Assembly (NCBI GenBank): GCA_016930155.1
Contig: JAFGHL010000100.1
Coordinates: 1-41,288, forward strand
Length of the DNA stretch: 41,288 bases
DNA from: Dehalococcoidia bacterium
Lineage (GTDB): Bacteria > Chloroflexota > Dehalococcoidia > GIF9 > UBA5629
Reading direction: 5' to 3'
Below the pieces are notes generated by a model that saw only the letters and a program-made list of their open reading frames with translations, had not been told where the DNA came from and searched no databases. Shown one piece after another: positions 35,721-41,288 of the stretch. Position 1 is the stretch's first letter, and every line of letters starts with the position of its first letter. The translations under genes were made by a program, and so were the position numbers.

Positions 35721-36863
35721 ATGTCCATTCCTTTGTTTGAACACTACCCGGCGCTGGAAAAACGACTGCCCTGGATCCCACTGGGCAGTTGGCCGACCCC
35801 GGTGCATCAGCTCGAAATGCTCGGGAAAACTATTAATTATCCCAATATATGGGTCAAGCGCGATGATCTGACATCAAAAATATACGGAGGCAACAAGATA
35901 CGAAAACTAGAGTTCCTTCTGGCGGATGCTCTAAAAAAAGGCTGTCGCTGGGTAGTAACCTACGGGGGTATCGGCACCAACCACGGACTGGCTACTGTCA
36001 TTCATGGCAAAACCCACGGATTGAGGACCGCTCTGGTACTGGTAAAACAGCCTCTGACAGACCACGTCCAGGAGAACCTGCTGTTGGACTGCTATTACGG
36101 TGCCGAAATGCACTACGCACCCACCATGTTAGCAGGGTTCTTGCAGACAGCAGGTGTCTATCTCAGGCACGGCAGGGTCTATTTCATCCCGCCGGGAGGC
36201 TCATCCACAACCGGCAGCATCGGGTTTATCAATGCGGCATTCGAGATGAAGCAACAGGTGGACGCCGGGCTTTTGCCAGAGCCAGAATACATCTTCTGTG
36301 CGCTGGGCTCCAAGGGAACCATGGCAGGCCTGCTGGCCGGGACCAGGCTGGCAGGGATGAAAAGCAAGGTCATAGGCATACGTGTAACCGAGCAATGGCT
36401 GAGCAAGCCGCACAAAGTTGCACGCCTAGCTAACGATACGATATCGATGCTGCATAAACAAGACAGCAGCGTTCCCTTAATAAAGTTCTCCCTCCAGGAT
36501 ATCAACGTAACACATGACTTTTTCGGCGGCGGGTACGGCAGGGAGACACCTGAAGGCAGGTCGGCCCGGTCGCTGCTGATGGACACGGAAAATATCAGGC
36601 TCGAGCTGACCTACACGGCCAAGACCTTTGCCGCCATGCTGGACTATATCAATAAAAATCCCGGATTAAAGAATGCGCCGCTGCTATACTGGCATACATA
36701 CAGCGCGGTTGATTTCACAGACATTCTGCTTAAAGCTGACCAAACCAGATTGCCGGACTCGCTGCAATGGTGCTTCAAGGACAACCTGATACACCCTGCC
36801 TGGGAGGCCAGGACGACAGCACCGCAGCCCAATCGAGAAGAGAATAGCAGAACCGCCTCCTGA
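35721..36863 (+). CDS. PLP-dependent ACC deaminase / D-cysteine desulfhydrase-like enzyme
   Basis: This 380-aa protein is a fold-type II PLP enzyme of the ACC deaminase / D-cysteine desulfhydrase family. The PLP lysine is Lys59 in YGGNKIRKLE, preceded by the family block WVKRDDLT. A GSKGTMAGLLAG loop probably holds the PLP phosphate. The substrate loop reads G82-G-I-G-T-N-H88, where characterised members usually have a Gln/Ser-Asn-His pattern, so the substrate may differ. ATG 35721 is chosen because AGGAG lies 4 nt upstream; the longer frame from 35625 adds a segment without family similarity. It converts a small amino acid or a D-cysteine-like compound; which one is not resolved. Confidence 0.85.
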   Translation: MSIPLFEHYPALEKRLPWIPLGSWPTPVHQLEMLGKTINYPNIWVKRDDLTSKIYGGNKIRKLEFLLADALKKGCRWVVTYGGIGTNHGLATVIHGKTHGLRTALVLVKQPLTDHVQENLLLDCYYGAEMHYAPTMLAGFLQTAGVYLRHGRVYFIPPGGSSTTGSIGFINAAFEMKQQVDAGLLPEPEYIFCALGSKGTMAGLLAGTRLAGMKSKVIGIRVTEQWLSKPHKVARLANDTISMLHKQDSSVPLIKFSLQDINVTHDFFGGGYGRETPEGRSARSLLMDTENIRLELTYTAKTFAAMLDYINKNPGLKNAPLLYWHTYSAVDFTDILLKADQTRLPDSLQWCFKDNLIHPAWEARTTAPQPNREENSRTAS

Positions 36864-36988
36864 TTGATTTTTAACCCGGTAAAAAAATTTTTCGTACAGC
36901 CTTTGTCTAAGCTGCTTATATTGCCTACACATGATTATCACTCCTACACGCCGGAGCGGATGTCCGCCTGAAATTTTTGCCGGACACA

Positions 36989-37016
36989 TTGACAATTAAT
37001 TTATTTGTGGTAACAT
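36989..37016 (+). promoter_or_regulatory. promoter of FabH-like gene
   Basis: A perfect TTGACA (36989-36994) and TAACAT (37011-37016) are separated by 16 bp. The gene start is 69 nt beyond the -10. The remainder of the 222-bp gap holds only a short palindrome, GCGGATGTCCGC, near 36957-36968. Confidence 0.55.
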
Positions 37017-37085
37017 GATTACTGAATCACCTTTCATATTTATTCGGTGGCCTGACTGTTATTTGGGATGTAGCGGAGATGACAG

Positions 37086-38096
37086 ATGCAAAGATACGCT
37101 AAGGTCAAAGGATCTGGCATTTACCTTCCCCAGAAGCGCATAACCAACGCAGAGCTGGGCGAGCAAATCGGCTACGATGTGGAAAAGTATCTGGGCAGCA
37201 AGGGTATTAAAGTAAGATTCCAGGCCGGACCTGATGAATCAACATCTGCCATGTCCGTCCGGGCAGCGCAAAACGCGCTGAATAAGGCCAACATGAAGGC
37301 AGAAGACCTGGACTTTATCATCCTCGCTACAGACACCCCTGATTATATTACCCCACCCACATCGCCCATAATACAACATAACCTAGGCGCCAAAAACTGC
37401 GGAGTGTTCGACATCAATGACGCCTGTGCGGACGAGACTATTGCCCTGGCGCTAGGCTCCCAGTTCATCATGCTCGACCCTGAGATAAACAACGTGATGG
37501 TCATTGGCACGTATGGTATGACCAGATGGCTGGACTGGGGTCCATATGAAAATTCCGTATCCAAAGTGCTGGCTACTCTTTTCAGCGACGGCTCAGCCGC
37601 CATCATCCTGACAAAATCCGACGAGCCCGGATATATGGTCAATAAAACGGTCTCGGAGGGCGAATACTGGGATACCTACGGTATCTATATAGGCACCGCC
37701 AACCCGCCTACCGCTAAAGCATTGGAGCATAAAAAACAATACCTGGGCTTTCATCCCAACAGGCATAAGGTACCCTCTGATTACAATGTCGTTCGCTGGC
37801 CGCGCATGATACGTGAAACCTGCCGCAAGGGATCCATTGCCGTGCAGGACATCAACATGGTACTGATGAATCAGGTTGAGTATGATTCGATTGAACTTAC
37901 CATGAAAGAGCTTGGACTACCAATGAGCAGGACACACTGGATAGCCGACCGCCTCGGCTACGCCGGTTCCGCCTCGGCGCTGATGGCTCTGCATGAAGTG
38001 ATGGAACAGAATAAGCTCAGGAAAGGAGATCACCTGATGCTGTGCACTTCCGGGGCAGGCTTTGTGCTGGCCACGACTCTTTTCCGCTGGGTGTGA
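37086..38096 (+). CDS. FabH-like (KAS III) thiolase-fold protein with altered active site
   Basis: This 336-aa protein has the thiolase fold of 3-oxoacyl-ACP synthase III: a start of KGSGIYLPQKRITNAELGE, IILATDTPDYITPP, and the nucleophile Cys114 in DINDACAD, all in expected order. The rest of the catalytic set is missing: the FabH HQAN motif reads N262-Q-V-E, and GNTSAAS reads G-Y292-A-G-S-A-S, so both His and Asn are replaced. It may form an acyl-Cys adduct without decarboxylative condensation, or use another acceptor; this is inference. A promoter lies ~70 nt upstream. It is followed by an alpha/beta hydrolase and a LivK-type receptor, which suggests handling of an acyl compound. The GGAG before the ATG is weakly placed. 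Confidence 0.8.
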   Translation: MQRYAKVKGSGIYLPQKRITNAELGEQIGYDVEKYLGSKGIKVRFQAGPDESTSAMSVRAAQNALNKANMKAEDLDFIILATDTPDYITPPTSPIIQHNLGAKNCGVFDINDACADETIALALGSQFIMLDPEINNVMVIGTYGMTRWLDWGPYENSVSKVLATLFSDGSAAIILTKSDEPGYMVNKTVSEGEYWDTYGIYIGTANPPTAKALEHKKQYLGFHPNRHKVPSDYNVVRWPRMIRETCRKGSIAVQDINMVLMNQVEYDSIELTMKELGLPMSRTHWIADRLGYAGSASALMALHEVMEQNKLRKGDHLMLCTSGAGFVLATTLFRWV

Positions 38097-38132
38097 TTGA
38101 CATGCAAATTTCGTTTGTGCTAGCATTCAAAC

Positions 38133-38148
38133 ATGACTGATTAGTCAT
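38133..38148. promoter_or_regulatory. inverted repeat upstream of hydrolase gene
   Basis: ATGACT-GATT-AGTCAT is a perfect 6+6 inverted repeat 20 bp before the hydrolase start. It has the shape of a dimeric regulator site; the binder is unknown. Confidence 0.3.
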
Positions 38149-38168
38149 CTTTGTAGAGGAGGTGGACC

Positions 38169-38975
38169 ATGCCTGAGCTTGATGTCGGCGATGGGATCAA
38201 GATCAACTACGAGATATACGGTCAGGGGGAGCCGGTCCTTTTCCTGGGCGGCATAATGATGAACACGTTAAGCTGGGCCGCCCACATGCCGCTGTTGTCG
38301 CAAAAGTTCCAGCTCATCCTCATGGATTTCCGCGATCAAGGACAGTCATCGAAAATGCCCTCAAGCTATTCCATCCACATTCACGTCGGCGACGTTTTAA
38401 AGCTGCTGGACGCGCTATCCATCCCCAAAGTCCACCTGATGGGGGTTTCCTACGGGGGAGATGTTGCACTTCTGTTTGCGCTTTCCCATCAGGATAGGCT
38501 GAAGACATTGATACTGCCCAATACGACAAGCTTTATTCCCAATCATCTCAAGGTCATCGGCAAATCATGGGAGGTGGCGGCTGCGCTTAACGATGGGGAA
38601 AAGTTCTTCCAACTCTCAACCCCGGTAATCTACTCCGGCCCATTTTATGAGAAATACCTAGAAGTGCTCATGCAAAGGCAGGCTATGTTTAAGGCCCTGC
38701 TGACCAAAGAGTGGTTTGACGGCTTTGTCCGCCTGTCCCAGAGCATACAGCAATATAATCTAACGCCGGAACAGCTGCAAACCATCAAGGTGCCCACCCT
38801 GCTGATCGGCGCTGATAAGGACATCATTACCCCTATCGATCTTCAAAATATACTGCATGACAATATAGCAGACTCCGAGTTCATAATCATCAAGGACGCA
38901 GGACACGGAGCGTTCCTGGAAAAGATGAACGAGTTCATGACACTTATACTTGGTTTCGTAACCAAGTACTCCTGA
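38169..38975 (+). CDS. alpha/beta hydrolase
   Basis: This 268-aa single-domain serine hydrolase shows the nucleophile elbow GVSYGG (Ser94), an acidic residue in GADKDIITP and a catalytic His in DAGHGAFLEK, in the standard order. The oxyanion region VLFLGGIMMNTLSWAAH replaces the common HG motif with a GG. The fold is that of esterases, thioesterases and C-C hydrolases, and the substrate is not determined. GAGGAGG lies 6 nt before ATG 38169. It is 72 nt after the FabH-like gene and 83 nt before the ABC receptor gene, so cotranscription is plausible and a joint acyl-ester or thioester pathway is possible. Confidence 0.9.
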   Translation: MPELDVGDGIKINYEIYGQGEPVLFLGGIMMNTLSWAAHMPLLSQKFQLILMDFRDQGQSSKMPSSYSIHIHVGDVLKLLDALSIPKVHLMGVSYGGDVALLFALSHQDRLKTLILPNTTSFIPNHLKVIGKSWEVAAALNDGEKFFQLSTPVIYSGPFYEKYLEVLMQRQAMFKALLTKEWFDGFVRLSQSIQQYNLTPEQLQTIKVPTLLIGADKDIITPIDLQNILHDNIADSEFIIIKDAGHGAFLEKMNEFMTLILGFVTKYS

Positions 38976-39058
38976 CTGAGGACTTTATGGGAAGCAAGCT
39001 TGCAAGCACAAACAGCCCGTCTTCCCGAGTAGATAAACAAAAAGGAGGTTGATGAAGA

Positions 39059-40330
39059 ATGCGCAAAGCCCTCGCTATCTTACTTATACTTGTCATCACG
39101 ATCGGTATGTTCATAATGAGCTGTGCGCCGGCACAGCCCGCAGCCACAACACAGCCGGCAACAACCACATCCAAAGGACCCACCGGCGAACCCATTAAAC
39201 TCGGCGCCACCATTTCACTGGCGGACGTCACGGGGAAACAGGCCTCTAACGCTATGAAACTGGCAGCCAAGGAGATAAATGAGGCAGGCGGCGTACTGGG
39301 CCGTCCGCTGGAAGTTATCGTGGTAGATGATGAGGCCAAAGGGGAGAAAGGTGCGGCCGCACTGGATAAACTGGCAACGGTGGACAATGTTTATGCTTTT
39401 ATCGGCGGCATGTCAACCGGCGTCCATCTGGGACAGATCCCGGCCATGAAGAAATATAAAAAGCCCACGGTCACCATCGGCGCTGCTGTCTCCGGCCTGA
39501 TTGAAACCGCTATGGCCGACCAGGACTGGTATTTCCATCTTCATCCCTGGGACTATCAACAAGCGCAAAGCTACATTGACGGGTGGAATGCTACCGGCGC
39601 CAAGTATTCAGACATCAAACTTGATAAGTGGTTCATAGGTTATGAAGAGGGAGCTTTCGGCACCGGATCATTCAAAGGTATCCAGGCTTCCTGGCCTGAG
39701 CAGGGATGGAATGTTACCGGGGACAAATTCAAAAGCGGCCTACTCGGTGGCGGCGATTACCGGGCTGTCCTGAGGCAGGCCAAAGACAATAACCCTGACG
39801 TCTTTTTATGGGTCGGTTATGAGGCTGATGCCCTCCCGATAGTAGAGCAGGCTAAAGAAGTCAATTTTGCTCCTCCCATTTTCCTGGGAGCGCCTCCAGG
39901 ATGGCCGTCTGACTTCGGTAAATCACCCCTGGCTGAGGGAGTCATGCTTTACGGCATGTGGGCACCGTCTATCAACGAAATCAGTACAGTAAGCAAGAAT
40001 TTCTATGATGGCTACGTAAAAGAGTACGGGACACCTCCTACTACTTACTTTGCCCCACTCGGATATACCAACGTTTATGTAGTTGCCAATGCTATAAACA
40101 AAGCAGGTTCCCTGGACGATGCGGCAGTAATTCAAGCGTTGAAAGAAACCAATTACGCTTCACCTATTGGAGAAACTCTGACAATCAAGCCCAGCAACAC
40201 CATCAAAAATCAGGGTTTCACAGCCCAAAAGATACTGCAGTGGCAAAAGGGTACACAACAGGTCATCTGGCCATTCGAGTTTTCTAAAGTTGCCCCCGCT
40301 TATCCTTTCCCTGCCTGGGATAAGCGGTAA
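39059..40330 (+). CDS. branched-chain amino acid-type ABC transporter substrate-binding lipoprotein
   Basis: This 423-aa extracytoplasmic receptor is of the LivK / Peripla_BP_6 family. The signal peptide ends in FIMSC, with lipidated Cys22, followed by a Thr/Ala/Pro-rich linker (24-40). The mature protein opens with the family start IKLGATISLAD and has INEAGGVLGRPLEVIVVDDE, then two lobes; the second contains VFLWVGYEADA and GYTNVYVVANAI. Members bind branched-chain amino acids, amides, urea or aromatic acids, so the ligand is open. AAAGGAGGTT with a 9-nt gap gives very strong initiation at ATG 39059. A terminator separates it from the permease gene, the usual arrangement to keep receptor levels high. 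Confidence 0.93.
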   Translation: MRKALAILLILVITIGMFIMSCAPAQPAATTQPATTTSKGPTGEPIKLGATISLADVTGKQASNAMKLAAKEINEAGGVLGRPLEVIVVDDEAKGEKGAAALDKLATVDNVYAFIGGMSTGVHLGQIPAMKKYKKPTVTIGAAVSGLIETAMADQDWYFHLHPWDYQQAQSYIDGWNATGAKYSDIKLDKWFIGYEEGAFGTGSFKGIQASWPEQGWNVTGDKFKSGLLGGGDYRAVLRQAKDNNPDVFLWVGYEADALPIVEQAKEVNFAPPIFLGAPPGWPSDFGKSPLAEGVMLYGMWAPSINEISTVSKNFYDGYVKEYGTPPTTYFAPLGYTNVYVVANAINKAGSLDDAAVIQALKETNYASPIGETLTIKPSNTIKNQGFTAQKILQWQKGTQQVIWPFEFSKVAPAYPFPAWDKR

Positions 40331-40350
40331 CCCGTGTTGATAACCCGTGC

Positions 40351-40380
40351 GCCGGGCGCGGAGATTGCGCCCGGCCTTTT
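40351..40380 (+). terminator. intrinsic terminator/attenuator after ABC receptor gene
   Basis: GCCGGGCGC (40351-40359) pairs with GCGCCCGGC (40367-40375) across a 7-nt loop, followed by CTTTT. The T-run is short, so partial read-through into the permease gene is expected. Confidence 0.75.
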
Positions 40381-40389
40381 AAACTAACT

Positions 40390-41288
40390 ATGCAGATAGT
40401 CAGCATATTTCGTCAGCGCAAATACCAGGTGATACTGGCTGTCATCCTGGCTGCAGTCATCCTGCTGGTCTGGAAACCGGAGGTCTTGCTGGAGGGCATC
40501 CAGCGCTCCAGCCTGTACGCCGTTATCGCCTTGCCCATGGCTCTTATTCTGGGTGTCGTGGGAATCATTAACCTGGCGCACGGCGATTTCATGATGCTGG
40601 GTTCATATCTGGCATACTGGTTTGCAGTAACAAGCGGACTCGACCCGCTACTGGCTATGGTCCCGGCTCTGCTGGCTTTTTTCCTGATGGGCATCCTTTT
40701 CTATTACGCGCTGATCAAGCCTGTGCTCGGCTCACCGGAGCTTAACCAGCTACTGCTGACTTTCGGACTGGGACTGGTTCTGGAAGAAGCAGCGAACCTG
40801 GCCTTTACCTCGGCACCGCTTAAACTGAGCGTCCCCTATGTATCAGCCTCTTTAACCGTGGGAGATCTGACTTTCGGTACCTTTGAATTTGTCTATGTTC
40901 TGGCGGCCGTTGTGGTCTTCTATATTATCAGCCTTTTCCTGAATAAAACACGTACAGGGCGGGCTGCCCGCGCGGTCGGCCAAAACCCTAAAGGGGCAAA
41001 ACTCGTCGGCATCGATGTCAATAAGACATATTTAATTATCTTCAGCCTGTCTATTGCCCTCATCGGCGCTATCGGCGTCATATTTTCTTTGCGTCACTCC
41101 GTTTTTCCCATAGCAGGAGCTCCGTATACCATGAAATCATTCTGCCTGATTGCCATGGCAGGCATCGGCAATATTACAGGTATACTCTGGTACAGCGCGC
41201 TGCTGGGAGTCAGTGAAAGTATTATCACCGCTATCCCCGGTGCATCCGGCTGGGCGGACCTGGTGTTCTTCGCACTGATTGTCGCCAC
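40390..41288 (+). CDS. livH: LivH-type ABC permease, partial
   Basis: The frame is open from ATG 40390 to the end of the window, giving 299 complete codons with no stop, so the C-terminus lies outside. It is a polytopic inner-membrane permease of the LivH family. The signature INLAHGDFMMLGSY is clear, followed by several hydrophobic helices and a cytoplasmic loop with RTGRAARAVGQNPKGAKLVG, which contacts the ATPase. LivM, LivG and LivF partners are expected just downstream. No Shine-Dalgarno site is visible before the ATG, consistent with read-through expression from the receptor gene. Confidence 0.92.
   Translation, partial: MQIVSIFRQRKYQVILAVILAAVILLVWKPEVLLEGIQRSSLYAVIALPMALILGVVGIINLAHGDFMMLGSYLAYWFAVTSGLDPLLAMVPALLAFFLMGILFYYALIKPVLGSPELNQLLLTFGLGLVLEEAANLAFTSAPLKLSVPYVSASLTVGDLTFGTFEFVYVLAAVVVFYIISLFLNKTRTGRAARAVGQNPKGAKLVGIDVNKTYLIIFSLSIALIGAIGVIFSLRHSVFPIAGAPYTMKSFCLIAMAGIGNITGILWYSALLGVSESIITAIPGASGWADLVFFALIVA

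Overview
The window is about 41 kb of moderately GC-rich bacterial chromosome that looks like Chloroflexota, most plausibly a Dehalococcoidia-type lineage. This placement is an inference from gene content: STT3/AglB-type oligosaccharyltransferases and a CetZ-like tubulin homologue (both archaeal in flavour), many CARDB/Ig-type lipoproteins, oversized multi-PAS kinases, and ordinary bacterial pyrG, rho and CheW. No rRNA, tRNA or CRISPR array was seen.

Region 1 (1-8.8 kb) is an exported-protein and glycosylation block. Three tandem CARDB/Ig-like proteins (the first cut by the window edge) are followed by two tandem STT3-family oligosaccharyltransferases of 779 aa each. A fourth member of the lipoprotein family lies alone on the minus strand at 34.3-35.5 kb. 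Region 2 (8.9-12.8 kb) is a housekeeping run: pyrG, a small transaldolase and rho, read from a strong consensus promoter with a long AT-rich leader. Region 3 (12.9-17.1 kb) holds a membrane-anchored protein with five Ig/IPT-like repeats, a CetZ/FtsZ-like GTPase with its own promoter and intrinsic terminator, and an LCMT-type methyltransferase.

Region 4 (17.1-19.1 kb, minus strand) is an isolated phage-type packaging module: a large-terminase-like ATPase/nuclease with all motifs intact, a small-terminase-like protein, and a 50-aa overlapping ORF. No other phage gene is present. Region 5 (19.3-34.2 kb) is a signalling block: a 7TM PAS histidine kinase coupled to an HD-GYP response regulator, a 2601-aa hybrid kinase with 17 PAS domains, a Cache/poly-HAMP chemoreceptor and CheW. 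CheA, CheY, CheR and CheB are not in the window.

Region 6 (35.7-41.3 kb) holds a PLP-dependent deaminase/desulfhydrase-like enzyme, a FabH-like thiolase-fold protein that keeps the nucleophilic Cys but lacks the usual His and Asn, an alpha/beta hydrolase, and the start of a branched-chain-amino-acid-type ABC importer (lipoprotein receptor, then a LivH-type permease cut by the window end). The most unusual elements are the 17-PAS kinase with a possible internal start for a free receiver domain, the paired STT3 enzymes with one altered WWD motif, the orphan terminase module, the CetZ-like GTPase, and the FabH-like protein with an altered active site.
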